From: Montifringilla adamsi
Lineage: Eukaryota; Chordata; Aves; Passeriformes; Passeridae
Length of the DNA: 64,000 bases
Reading direction: 5' to 3'
NCBI GenBank assembly: GCA_017590115.1
Contig: JAGGNK010013003.1
Span: 3,592,431-3,656,430 of the forward strand
Shown piece by piece: positions 34,571 to 46,260 of this stretch. The notes beneath the pieces are model-generated. The model saw only the letters and a program-made list of their open reading frames with translations, ran no database searches and was not told where the DNA came from. Position 1 is the first letter of the stretch. Every line of letters starts with the position of its first letter. The position numbers and the translations under genes are program-made.

Positions 34571-37500
34571 TCTGCATGTGTATTATGCATGATTTGTGGG
34601 AAATCAGTCAGTTTTTTCTCATAAAGCCTGAGGTTTGGAGTTCATGGTGTTGAATAAAAAAAACAGTGATTATTCACCTAAAGGGAAAGGAACTAGTATT
34701 TCCCAGCCTTGATTTGAAGTATACCTCGAGTTCCAAAAAATCAGAAAGCAAATACAGGTACTGTAAGGTCATTAAGCAAGCCTAACAACAATAATAGTAG
34801 TGTAATTTTAAGACCAATCTTATGGTTGAGGACTCTGCCTTATGATCTTTGGTGATTGTTCTGGCTAAATATTAACCTGAGAGGCAAAAGCCAGCTCCAG
34901 AGCTAGGAAAAACTCTCCCACAAAGGCAGCCTTAAAAATACCATAGAGGCCCTTGCACCTAGCTTTAAAAATAGCATTCCAAACACAGGGAATTCAGCTT
35001 TCCATGTCCCCAGGACCCCTCAGTGAGCAGCAAACAGGAACATCAGCACTGTGTGAAAGACCTGCATAGCAGGAGCACTCCTGGAAACATCACCTGGCTG
35101 GAAGTTGATGTTCTTGTGCTTCACATCCCAAAGCAACCCGCACTGTGACACGGAGCTGGCACTTGGAATGGCAGTCCAGGGTGATGAGCAAGGAAGCTAA
35201 AGGGGGTTTGCATGCTGGGGAGGTGGACCTGGGCCTCACTGCAGATGGGAGTGGGGATAAAGCTCCCAGTGATGGCTTTTGTGCCTTAGTAGGGATCCAG
35301 TTTGCTGATTGTCTGAGCTGTGAAAAGTGATGTTGTCATGGCCTGCTGCAACATCTCTGGTTGGCAGAGCAGATACAATCATCTAAACATCTAAAATCCT
35401 CTAAGTCTATGGCATGAAGACTAGAAACTGCCAGCAACACCTGCTCTCTCTGAGACAGCACCAGTTCACCCCACGTGGTCATTCTCTCCTCATCCTTGGG
35501 GAAGAGCAGGAATGGTCCATATGCAGTGAGCTCCTATGTTTGGATACAGGGACATCTTTAGTTTACAGTAGATCTCTTCCTCCCCAGAGAAAGAGGAGAG
35601 AAGCCTTTCTGAAGTGAGAGCTTTTGCCATTTTGGCTCAGTGAGGAGGTGTTAAAGAAATGGCACTGGTGTCTTTAACCAGATGACAAGCTGTTGTGATA
35701 CCTAAGATCAGCTGCAAGGAAAAATCCCAAACTGTTAAGTCCAGGGTCAAAAAGCTCCAATTTAACTGTATAATGTAGAATGTCATTGTGGATTAACCTC
35801 AAAAATTACATGAGGAGGGCTGAAGATCCACTGAGAGGGAAGAAAAAAATCCTTCTTTCTGAAAGACTCACAGTTTAAGGGAACAGAGACACTCAGCAAA
35901 TAATTTGCTGGGTCAGAGACTAATATTGCATCTGTCACCTGACAGGATTTCATAACTCCCTGTTACCTCCATCGATTTTTTTAGCCTTCATTTGGGAATC
36001 TCCTAGCCTTGAGCATTTTTATAGCTCAGTCTGAAATTAATTTCTCCCATCATCCAGGCAATTCCCACCACAGAGCCAGCTTGCAAGAGCTCCCTGCTGA
36101 GGAAACAAGAGGGCATAGCTTGGGAACATCACTGTACAACAAGGGTAGAACAGCAGAGGAAGTGACAGCCACCTTCTCTGGGCTGGCTGCCACGCATCTC
36201 TCACAATTTGGGAAATGCCACCTGCTGACTTGCAAAGGAAATTCAAAGGCAGCCAAAAACGTAATGCAATTAAGTGCCTGTGAACTTTACTGTAAGGAGA
36301 ATATGAGAAAGGGCACAAAGAGAGAGTGCCCTGTGTTTTAGATATCAAAGAACATGCACTCAGGCTGCTGGAACATCAGTCAGAGGGCACAATAAGCCAC
36401 ATCTGTGGAGGAAGTGGCTCCAATCTCAGAGATCATTTCACTTGTCTGAGTAAGGCAGGACCACAGGATGAGAATCTGCAGAACGGCTGCACCTGGGAGA
36501 TTTCTTCAGGGCAAGATGCAATCTAAATATCTATCCTTGGCTTAGAGAGCTTCAAATCCAAGATAGGAAGCAGAGGTGGAGATGGGTGACAAGAACAGTG
36601 TGAGTTTTCTCGATTAAACCAACCCAGCCCATTTCAGCAGCCTGCACCAGCATCTGTCAGTATCAGCCAGCACAAAGGATGCTCTCTGCTGGCTTCTTGC
36701 CTTTGCTCACAGATGCTGCTGTAGTGACACCCTCAACAAAGCATGGTCAGGCAGTCAGGTCACCAGAGCACACGGTCCTGCTCCCCTTGTGCACAAAAGA
36801 ACATTGGGCTTTGCTCCAGACATGGTGGCATGACTCAGTGCTGCAGACATCAGGATCACAGCGGTGCCAAAGGAAGGAGAGCAGGAGCTGCCAGCACTGT
36901 TACAAGCTTAAGGCTGTGTGGTGAGCACAACATATGTCTGCTGTTTACTAATCATGAGGCAGCTCTGGGGAGCCTGCTCCACGCAACTGTCAGAAGGTGG
37001 GTGGTGCTCCTTCGTGCCACCACATTTCCCTCTTTGGACATGCCCAAGTGTGCTTACAACCAGGTGATTTACACTTCAGGATCTGCAGGAGGAAGCAAAG
37101 GGGAGGAAAAGGCTCCGTGAGTGAAATGTTGTGAGGTGGGAGGTAGGAGAGGATCTGTAATTTGCTACATCCAGTTTATGAATGCACACAGCCAGAGTGC
37201 CGTGTGGCTGGGAAGAAAGCCACCTTCTCTTGGCTGATAACTCGGTGTTGCTTTGGTCAAAACCCTCCCTCTGAAGAATTTCCTTGCAAGCAACAGACTG
37301 AGCTTGAGCAGAGGAAAAGCATCTGAAGTGATGCACCAGATGGAATAGAGCAGCCCTCCCTCCCCAAAACAAGGTCAGGTGTTTGCATACACATTCAATT
37401 TGTCCTTCCAGAACACTCAGTGGTGTTTCAGACTCCTCTGTCAGACTCCTGCTTTCTTAGTGCTCTACAGGTGCAGGTGCACATCCATACATTTATATAC

Positions 37501-38581
37501 ATATAGACAGGTACCTCTACACATGCATATCCATACTCACATACAGGCATATGTGAAATGCTGAAAGAGAAAGGGAAATCAATTTTCAAGGAGCAGGCTG
37601 CAACTTCAGCAATAAAAATAACAGCAATGCTGCTCAATGATCACCTGCAGAGGGGACAGCAGGCTGTGAGAGCTGGACTTTCCCTGCTATATTTTTGAGT
37701 CAGCTGTTTGCTGCTTCTTTTCTCCCTTCTACCTTTGCCCAGTGCATCTTTTGCTGCCACTTAGTGGCGTCGAACTGGTGCCTGTGCATGGAAGTGGTAG
37801 TAGCACATCCTCAGCAACATCCCCTCATTGTTTTGCAATGCAAAGGACACAGCCCTAGGAGGGCAGGCCTTGATCCAGCTTGGCCATGGATTTAATCTCT
37901 TTTGCTAAGCCTTCAGAGCTAATTTAAGTTATCCACCACCTCTCTGGAGTTATCCTGACATCTAGAATCTCCAGGATTAAAGATGGTGTTCTGTGTATGG
38001 GACCTTAGAGTAGCTGGGGCTACATTTCATTGTTCCATCCAAGAACTGGTTTATCCATCATGTTTTTAGAAGACCTGCCATAGTCCTGGTGTATTCATTA
38101 TTTTCTACTAATTTGAGACATACTGAAGAAGCAAGAGTGATCACAACAAATAAATAAATGCTCAAAGGAGCCAATATAGGCTAGCTAGTATAGATTTTCT
38201 TTCAAAAATAGTTTAATGAACCAACAGCTTGTATTATTACTAAATTGTTGGTAACCAGTGGCAACCCACAAAACTGAACCATGAGTAAGTAAACCAAAAC
38301 ATCTCATTGAAGGCTGAACATGCAAGAGGAAGACTTTTAAGATAACACCTTACAGTGGCACTTCTGAAAACAGTCTGAAATGTGAACTCCCACCTGTAAC
38401 TTTCAAGCAGCCAGTGGCTTGTTGAAGCATCAAATTAAAAGAAAATAAATAAAAGCCCAAGCAACCACCTGTTGAGTCAAGCACACAGAAACTTGGGTTA
38501 AAATAAACCTTCTGGGTGGCACTCAGAGCTCTGAGGGGCTGGGTGCAGATGGACCTTATTTCCATTTATTACCAATTCAGC
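34571..38581. other. Intergenic, no feature supported
   Basis: Unique AT-rich sequence. A CA/TA-rich patch (about 37470-37560) resembles a decayed microsatellite. Open frames reach at most 125 codons and none looks like a known family or has splice support. Confidence 0.6.
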
Positions 38582-38647
38582 ACTATGAGTTTGGTCCTGT
38601 TCAACAAGAACTTTCATGATGACAGATTCATGAATAGTGTGATTTAC
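38582..38647 (-). mobile_element. Remnant of an older related LTR end
   Basis: This 66-bp segment aligns with 38652-38717 of the adjoining LTR; shared blocks include cagattca and aatagtgtg. It looks like the terminal part of an older relative into which the next element inserted. A tandem duplication of the LTR end is the alternative. Confidence 0.5.
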
Positions 38648-39353
38648 TGATACCATAGGTCTGGCTCAATTCAGTAAGAACATCCAGAACCCAGATTCAC
38701 AAATAGTGTGGTTTATTGAGCAAAGGGAAAGCAGCCAGAGGTTGCTGGTGATAAATACACAAACTGCAGAGTGTGTCTGGACAGAAGGTATAGTAACAGA
38801 GATTTATTAGACATATACATTAAAATATTTCTGGGTCTGTTCCAATGCAGTTAGAGGCAAAAATCTGACCTGAAAGTATCCCTTTGTGAGAGGAAGAGAG
38901 GAAAAGTCCATCAACTGATCCTGAGCAAGCAGAGGTGTTTTTCTCCTGTTTTATTCCTCCTTTTTTCTCTAATCTTTTTCTTTTGTGTTAAATTCCTTCT
39001 TTTTTATACAAAAATTTTTAGTCCTTCCCAAAGAGAACTACAAGTGTATATCATAGGCTGGGTGTTGGTGACAGAGGTCCTACATGTAAGGAATATAATT
39101 TTTTCTCTTCATGTGCATTCTATGGGATGTGAGAGTTACTATGCAAATAACACTTAATGAGGGTCTTGGTTACTTTTGGTCAGCATTTATGGTTGATACA
39201 AAAGGTTAAACAGCCACTTTGGTACACCCCAGACATCATTTTGTTGTTAGCCCTTGCTCAAGACAGGTGCAGGATCAGCAGGAAGCCCTGTTCAGGCTTT
39301 CCTTGATCATTAATTCATCACTGACTTCAATCAACTCTGTAGCAAGTGTGACA
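38648..39353 (-). mobile_element. Solo LTR, minus orientation, 6-bp TSD
   Basis: The 706-bp element reads TGATACC...GTGTGACA on the + strand and is flanked by atttac at 38642-38647 and 39354-39359. On the minus strand it runs TGTCACACTTGCTAC, then TATAAAA near 39005, then AATAAA at 38803-38808 and again at 38712-38717, then the end. That is the U3, TATA, poly(A) signal order of a retroviral LTR and fixes the orientation. No gag, pol or env sequence is seen nearby, so it is a solo LTR. The family could be ERVK-like (6-bp duplication) or ERVL-like; I cannot decide. Confidence 0.65.
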
Positions 39354-40394
39354 ATTTACCACACCTCTATTTTCCTCCTGCCCTCGAAGAGAAGAACCTG
39401 TTGGCATTAACTTGGCACACAGCAACAGTTGTTTTGTGTTTGCTAAGGACATTTTTCATCACAAAATAGCATTTAAACACAGAGAAGTTTGGCTGCAGGA
39501 AAGTGTTCATTTCAAGGACATTTTACAATTGAGAAAATATAAAGCAAAACCCTTTCACAATCACAGAATATTTCACACTGATGTTTTGGAGATGCAATGC
39601 CAGGTACTTTCTTTAGAAATTATTTGTCTGAAATATTTGGTACTGGTCCAAGTGCAGTTCGGCTGGCAAGAGCACATCTTGAATTTTCTAACTGACTTTG
39701 TTTGACAGATCCAGACTGAAATTGTTTTAAACACTTTTGTTTGTTTATTTTTTTGAGAGGACAGGGAAAGCACAATATTTTTCTGGTTTGAGCCAAGAAC
39801 AACTGTTCAGATTGCAGTACTAACCTCTCAAATAGGAAGTCCCATTCACAGACTTTTATATTTCATTCTTCTGTGGAGAAATTCTCCATGGCCCTGTGTT
39901 AGTTGTCCTAAGCCCCCTTGCAGTTCCTGGAGGCAGTGGGAGCAGCTCAGCAGAAACCCATTCCTAAATTCCCAGGCCAAGGTGCCACAGGCATTTTGAG
40001 GCAGACACTGATGTGCCATCATCACTTGTCATCTCCAGGGAGCTGTCAGCTGGGGGGCAGCTGAGGGTGTTCTGTTGGCTGAAGGTGCCCTGTGCCTGCC
40101 TCTGGACTGGCCCTTCTTTCAGTCCAGCACCAAAACATCGTAAGAGGCATTTGGGAGGGACTCAGGGCAGGGTGTGAGGTCAGAGTGGAATGTCTTCTAG
40201 CAGCTGAGCTGCAGGCTCATGGCCCAGAGCATCTTTAAAGGCTGCATTCTTGTTTTGTTTGGCAGGGGAGTTCTCTTGAAAATGGATTTCCTGTTATTTT
40301 CTCTTCCTCCCTTATCCATCAACACAAATTATCTTTTCTTCCTTCTTTCTTGGCTTTCCTCACCACAGACACTGTTGGTCAGCTTATTCGTCTG

Positions 40395-40570
40395 GAATCT
40401 GGCATTTGCTAACTGATCTGATTAGAGCTAATTACTAATTATTTGTATTACTACAACCCTGATGTTATACGCACCATGGGAATATAATTTAATTAGGGAA
40501 TAATATCAATCAGATGCATAAATTAAAATGTTCACATATTAATATGAACCAATTTTCTACTTTCAGCTGT
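40395..40570. promoter_or_regulatory. Candidate AT-rich regulatory element
   Basis: A dense cluster of TAATTA-type cores occurs here (gctaattactaattatttg, ataatttaattagg, gcataaattaaaatg) in otherwise non-repetitive sequence. Homeodomain proteins bind such cores, and vertebrate conserved enhancers often look like this. High AT alone also produces these motifs, so the call is weak. Confidence 0.22.
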
Positions 40571-41126
40571 AGGATCTGCCAGTCTTGGAGGAGAAAAAAA
40601 GCTCTTTCTCCAGCTTTTGGAAAATGGGGAATTCTCCAAAATCAGGGAGAGGGGCTCACAGTTGAATGAACGGGACAATTCCCAGGTGTGTAAGACAAAT
40701 TCTTTCTGGAAAGATTTTTAACAAAAAAAAAACCCTGTGACTGAACACCATTTTAAGCTCTACAGCTGTCTCCATGAAGACAATTCTGGGCAGGATTAGG
40801 TGCAGGATTTACTCCCACTTCCCAGCCTTGCACAGATAGCTGGCACAAAGCTGCCTCAGTGATATTTGGGGCAGATGTGGGCCTGGGTGCTGGGTCAGGG
40901 GTGAGACGAATGTAAGGAGAAGTTTCTCCCGGAAAAACACCCTGCAGAAACTCAGAGCAGGTGCTCCCAGGCTCTCCTGGCCTGGTTACTCCTGCTGCTC
41001 TTGGCTTGGGAAAAGCCAAATGTGCCTCCAACAGTTTGTGTGCCTCAGCCCTGTCACCAGCCCACCAGGAGTTACCCCATGGGACCTTCTGCCATCCGGT
41101 CAAAGTGGAGCTGTGGCCACACAGCG

Positions 41127-41188
41127 CCCTTAACACACCTAAAAACACCCTTAACACACCTAAAAACATCCTTAACACACCTAAAACC
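41127..41188. repeat. 21-bp unit repeated three times
   Basis: Three consecutive units of the form ccttaacacacctaaaaaca, nearly identical, form a short minisatellite. Confidence 0.9.
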
Positions 41189-42304
41189 AGCCACCCTACA
41201 AATCATGCACACACCTTCCAACCAAAACCAGCCAGGGGCAGAAGTCTTCTCCAGAGTCCCTCCCCCGTCACTCAGGAGCTCACTGTTTTGGTGCCCACAC
41301 AGAAGACATCTTTTTGCAGAAGTTTTTTGCTATCAAACTCCAGGCAGGCACTGTTCTTTATAAGCTCTGTGTCTTTCCTGGCAATAGTTTTTCTTTGAGG
41401 TCCCAGACTTGAGTTCTCCCAAGGTTTAGGTGTCCTTTCCCGTGGCAACCCAGGTGTGAGGCCTAGCAGCCATCGCCCGCAGGTGGGTGGGACAGTTCAG
41501 TGCCTCCCTTCTAACCACAGATTTTTGAACAAAGCAACAGCTACAGCGTAATTCCAGCTTCTCCTGGGAGTGGAAGAGCCTTTGCCACACCCTGGCCCCA
41601 TCTGCACCCAGTCTGCTGAGAAATGGTGAAACTCACCCTTTCCAAAGGACTTCCAGCGAATAATGAGGGATTTATCAACTCTGCATAACCCCATGGATGC
41701 CAGTTTACTGTTATTGTACAATGTCTATTGATGAAAGCAGCAGTGGAACAATACCAGGTAATGAATATATTGGAGAGAGCAGAAGATAGATCTTGAATGT
41801 GTAACTAGATCCTGCTTTGACTTCAATTTCTCTGCTTAATCGTGGGTGTGCTGTATGCATTCACCACACACAATAGAACTAAACCCAGGAACTGTTTGCA
41901 ACACTTGTTACCTCTGGAGAATTCAAAGATTGAGTGAAAGGAAATGTACTGCTGTTTGTGGAATGTCAGCTGAGTGCCTATGAATTTCAAATGCTCAGGT
42001 ACAGGCAGGAGCTGAAATACCAGCATCTCCTGCTCCTTTCTACACTTCTTTCTTCTGAATTAATTTTTTTTCTTTCTTCCTCTGTTCCTTTGATTTTCTC
42101 CACTGTTACTGATGTGGCTTGCATCAACAAAAAAGCTTTGAATGCCACCAGCATAAAAAAGCTTTGAATACACCAGGATGGAGCTTGGATAGCCAAGCAC
42201 TTAAACCATGAAACCAGGATACAAGTGCCTGGTGAGAGAAAGTTTCAACCATGATACCTTTTGTGCTTTGGTTTTTACTTTTTGTGTTTGTTTGGGTTTA
42301 GAGT

Positions 42305-42936
42305 TGTTGTGGGAACCCAGGGCACAGGGAACATTTCTCTGTCTGCTCTGAGGGTTTCTGACCCTCAGAGAAACACTGCCTTTAACCTTTGCCCATGGAG
42401 AGGACTTCCAAGACTGTGAGATAGACTGGAATCTACCAAATCGTGAAATAGATAATAGAGAGTAGTATAGTATGTCACTTAGGTGAGAAATTTAGGTTTT
42501 GGGATTTTTAGTATGGTGTAGATAACAAGCAAGATGGAGGAATTTGGGTGTAGTCTCTGTCTTGTTCTTCTTGTTCTTCATCTACTCCATTTTCTGCAGT
42601 GTTGGTGGCACAGAGTGATTGGTCAAGGAAAGCACAGTGCAGAGGTTATGTGGACAGTCAAGAGGTGAGTTATTGGTAGATAAGTAGAAATAAAGTATGT
42701 GTTAAGAGTTAATTGGATGAGACAACTTTAAAAGACCTTGAAACTGTACATCTTGTGGCCATTTTGCAGTGCTTTTCCAGTGCACTGCACCTGGTGTGAA
42801 CAGTGTGCAAAACTTTAGATAAGATAATAAAGAAGAAACTGAAGATCAAAAAAGTCCCGTGTGTCTCCTTTTTCCTGGCACAGAACTGCTACAGGAGGGT
42901 TTCCATCATTCAGGGAGCCCCCAGAAGGGCCCAACA
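42305..42936 (+). mobile_element. Putative solo LTR, plus orientation
   Basis: The 632-bp segment starts TGTTGTGGGAACCCAGGGCA and ends GGGCCCAACA, so it has TGTTG/CAACA inverted termini. It has AATAAA near 42827, about 110 bases before the end. The blocks CAAGATGGAGGAATTTGGG and CTCCATTTTCTGCAGTGTTG recur, diverged, in the same order in the minus-orientation element at 44693-45320. I found no target duplication, so it may be old or the ends slightly misplaced. Confidence 0.6.
42346..42370. repeat. Perfect 10-bp hairpin in LTR U3
   Basis: CTCTGAGGGT and ACCCTCAGAG flank the loop TTCTG, 41 bases inside the LTR start. Confidence 0.9.
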
Positions 42937-44692
42937 TAAAACAAACATCAATAGGTTGCTTTTTTAAAATAAGGTTTTAGTCCTTTTGAAAAAAGAAAAA
43001 TTCTTCCTCTACTATGAAAACAGAATATTGCATGAGCAGTTCCCACTTAGACACTGAGCAGTGTCTGTCCTGCTCATCCAGAGAGCAAGTTTTAGGTTTT
43101 TCCTGCTGTGCTTGGGTTCCATGAGCCACTCAGCCCCAGCAGAACAGAAAAGGATCCACTGCCACCAGCTCTCGGTGACCTTTGGGCAGAGGACAAGCAG
43201 GCTCTGTTTGCTGAGCCTTCCCTCCTGTGACAAAGATGTGGGGAGAGGTTGATCTGTGTGAGCAACACGCGCCAATCTGACAGAAAGAAGAAACATCAAT
43301 TGGTCTGTGGGCTTGGATCTCTTCAGCCATCAGTTCTGTGTGGAAAACTGCAGGGAGTTTCTGAGCATCCTTTTATGCTGTGAATTCCAAAATTAAAATG
43401 TTTCACACTTGCAGACAACTTTGAAATATTTATTTCCATTCACTTGTGCTAACTGTTCTTACTCTTTAAGACAGTGGCTAGTTATCCAAACATTATTTTG
43501 TAAAAATCCATTCACAGGAGTCAATCTTTTTATCTCCTAAGACACATAAGTTGCATTGGAATATAAGGCTAAAGAGAAATCAACTTATCTTCTTCAAGTA
43601 GTCACACTTTCTATGTATCTGTGTACATATATATGTATGTATTTTTAGCAAATGAAGCAATAAGTGTAATTTAAAACTTCAGCTAACAGAATTATATGGT
43701 TTTATAGAGAAAAAGAGTTTTACAGCTCCTGCTAATTAGTACATGATGAAGCAGCTGAAAAGCTAGACCAAAAAAGTTGCATTTAATTTTCTAACTTAAT
43801 TTCAAAGTACAAATTGGACTCCATTGGTTAGTTTTTAATTTTATGTTTAAATGCTAAAGGAATATTAAGGACTCATGATTTCCAAAATTTGCAGCTGCAA
43901 ATGTTAATGAGACAAGGAGGTTTGGTTTCATCTTGACTCTGTCATGCTTTGCTTCTCAAAGGTAAAAAAAAAAAAAAAAAAAAAAAAAAAGACACAGGGA
44001 AATGAAGTTTTTGAGGATAAACCTTGAAGTGAAGATGAATGGACAGCAGATGCCAAATAAAATAAGCAGAGAATGACAAAGAAGTGGTGACGTTACCTTC
44101 TACAGACCACTTAAATTTAAAAAAAGAGAAGTTTTCATCCTTATCTATTTCTTCTCACACCACACACAATTACACCTCTGTCACAATTCCTGTGATGAAG
44201 AACAACCAGCTCTGATTGCTGTGGGGATTTACTGTTGCAGTTCCCTTCCCAGCAGGTTTTTTTTAGCAGCGAGGGTCATAAGAAGTCTTTCAAGAGCCTA
44301 CTTGGATGAGGTGTTTAGTTGGGCTGCAAACCTTCTTGCAGGCACTTCCAGAAGTTTGTAATGACCCCCTCTGACACTTAGACATGCTGAGGTTGCACTC
44401 TTCAGTCTGAGAAACCTGGAAAATGCAGACTCCAGAGCCACTCAGACTGTGCTGTGAAACCTTTCATCGTTTTCCTCCTCTGCTTTACTACTCCTATGCA
44501 ACACATAAGCAAACCTGCTAGAAAATTTCCAGTCAAATAAATTCCACTGTAAAAAAACCCACAATAAAATATATCTAGCAGCAGAGCCTCTCCATCCACC
44601 ACATTCCCACCTCTGTAGCTTGGCTGGATCTCAGCACCCAGCCCACCCAATCAAGCCACACGTGAACCTGAACAGCAAAAACATTTCAACCC
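42937..44692. other. Intergenic between two opposed LTRs
   Basis: Unique AT-rich sequence with a 27-base A run at 43964-43990 and a short acatatatatgtatgtat run near 43625. I looked for retroviral internal sequence between the two LTRs and saw none. Confidence 0.6.
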
Positions 44693-45320
44693 TGCCTGGA
44701 TCTCGGGGTTTTCTCTCTGAGATGATCCCAAGGTGTGTTAAAAGTCTTTTTTTCCCCAACCCAGCTGTCCAGGAAGAAATCAGAAGTCTTTGGCTGTCGT
44801 TCTCAAGGTTGTTTATTATTTTTTTATCTAAAACATTTTCTGTCTGGCCTGCCAAGATCTGTTCTGCAGGTCGGTCTGAGGCACACTCCCCACCCACGGG
44901 GCTGGTGTTGTCTTTTGCACTACAAACTACGTATTTGATATTTACAATTATTTTCCAATACCTATCACCTATGTTAGACAGTGACTTTCTACTTTAAACC
45001 AATCCCAAAATGCCACCATCACCAAGAAAATGGAGGCTAGGAAGAAGAAGGAAGAAGGACAGGACAACGCCCAGATTCCTCCATCTTGTCCCTAGACCCC
45101 CATAGTAAAGTTCTTCAAAATTCCACCTTTCACCCTGTGACAACTATTATTGTGCTACTTAAACTTTTGTGACTTGTAATTCTTCATATAACATTGGTAA
45201 TTTGCTCTATAGGTCAAACTCAAAGCCACGGGGGTCTTTGGCTGCATGCCAGGGTCTCCGACCCCCTGCCCGGGCTTTGAGCCTTCCAGGGCATCCAGAG
45301 GGATGTCCTGGGTTCTAACA
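44693..45320 (-). mobile_element. Putative solo LTR, minus orientation
   Basis: Read on the minus strand the 628-bp segment begins TGTTAGAACCCAGGACATCC, carries CAAGATGGAGGAATCTGGGC and CCTCCATTTTCTTGGTGATG, then AATAAA at about 44815, and ends GATCCAGGCA. Length, start and internal block order match the element at 42305-42936, so the two are related families. There is no matching 6-bp flank (caaccc against catgga). Confidence 0.6.
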
Positions 45321-46084
45321 CATGGACGGCAGTCCCAGCCTCCAGCACAGCACTGCTGCAAGATATTCCCCTTTAATGTCCCCTCTACTCTGAGCCTGTC
45401 TCCCTCCCTAGGCTGTGGAAATCTTGGTAGCTCACCAGCAAAGACAAAGGGTTATAACACACAAGATCATTCTGTTAATTAAGTTGGGTAAAAACTGACT
45501 TCTTTCTGGGGGGAGAAAAAAAAAAAAAAAAAAAAAGCAAGCTGAAGTGACACGGAGTATGAATTTGTATTTAAAGCCTTAGTTCCCATCAAAGTGAGCA
45601 CCTTCATCTGGATTTTTCTGACTTGCCTAGTCCAGGAGACTGAGGACAGCAATAAACTCTCCCTCATTAAGGGATGAAGAGAAAGAGCATTCCCTGGTCT
45701 GCTTCCTGATTCCTAGTGTCTTGGTTGGAGGTGTCCTGTGGGTCATCAACACCAGGATGGCTCATTCTTGCACCTGGAGGACGCTGTCCTTCAAGACCCA
45801 TCAGCTTTACCTAAGCCACTTTGCCCTTCAAACTGCTTCCCAGAGGATCCCCTCCTCTGGGGCACAGCTGGGACTCTGGTTTCCAAGAAATTCCTGCTTC
45901 TATCTTCCCAGAGCAGAAAAGCCCAGCACAGCACAGTACGCTGCAGGCTAGCAACAATTTGACAAAACTGTAAAACCACAAGCAGAGTGAAAGGGATAAA
46001 TAACATCAATCCAGGACAACGCTGTAAAAATCTCCCTACAGGATCTATTCTCTGAGGAATTAAAGGGAATACAAGGCAAATCAA
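45321..46084. other. Intergenic, no gene seen
   Basis: Contains a 21-base A run at 45516-45536 and nothing else I can support. Confidence 0.55.
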
Positions 46085-46260
46085 TTGGTTTTCATGGAAA
46101 ATAGGCCTTGTCAAGCAAACCTGATTTCACTCTGTGATGAGATTACAAATTTTGTTGATAAAGGGAACTGTCCAGATGTAATAGGCTTAGATTGTCAGAG
46201 CGCTTTTGACTTAGTATGAAATGATATTTGGGTTTAAAATGTTGTACTAGGTAGCATCAA
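46085..46260 (+). mobile_element. Decayed CR1 reverse-transcriptase fragment
   Basis: The + strand translates, with decay, to DKGNCPDVIGLDCQSAFDLV, which follows the CR1 reverse-transcriptase pattern in which the DVI-LDFSKAFDTV core is typical. The preceding text (caaacctgatttcactctgtgatg) and a later weak match near 46400-46470 (atgatgcagacaaaattgg) fit the same element. It is an old, inactive fragment. Confidence 0.5.

Larger units (their letters stand above)
39360..42304. other. Intergenic, mostly unique sequence
   Basis: No exon is recognisable. It contains a homeobox-motif-rich patch (40395-40570) and a three-copy 21-bp repeat (41127-41188), listed separately, and an imperfect 25-26-bp direct repeat at 42127-42178 (unit aaaaaagctttgaat...). 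Confidence 0.6.

Noticed and set aside
34653..34658. AATAAA as the main SYNDIG1 poly(A) signal
   Set aside because: It lies beyond a CR1 fragment and is followed by an A-rich rather than GU-rich region. The earlier ATTAAA has the better context.
41118..41190. Three spaced identical units as a CRISPR-like array
   Set aside because: The units are contiguous 21-bp tandem repeats without spacers, in a vertebrate genome.
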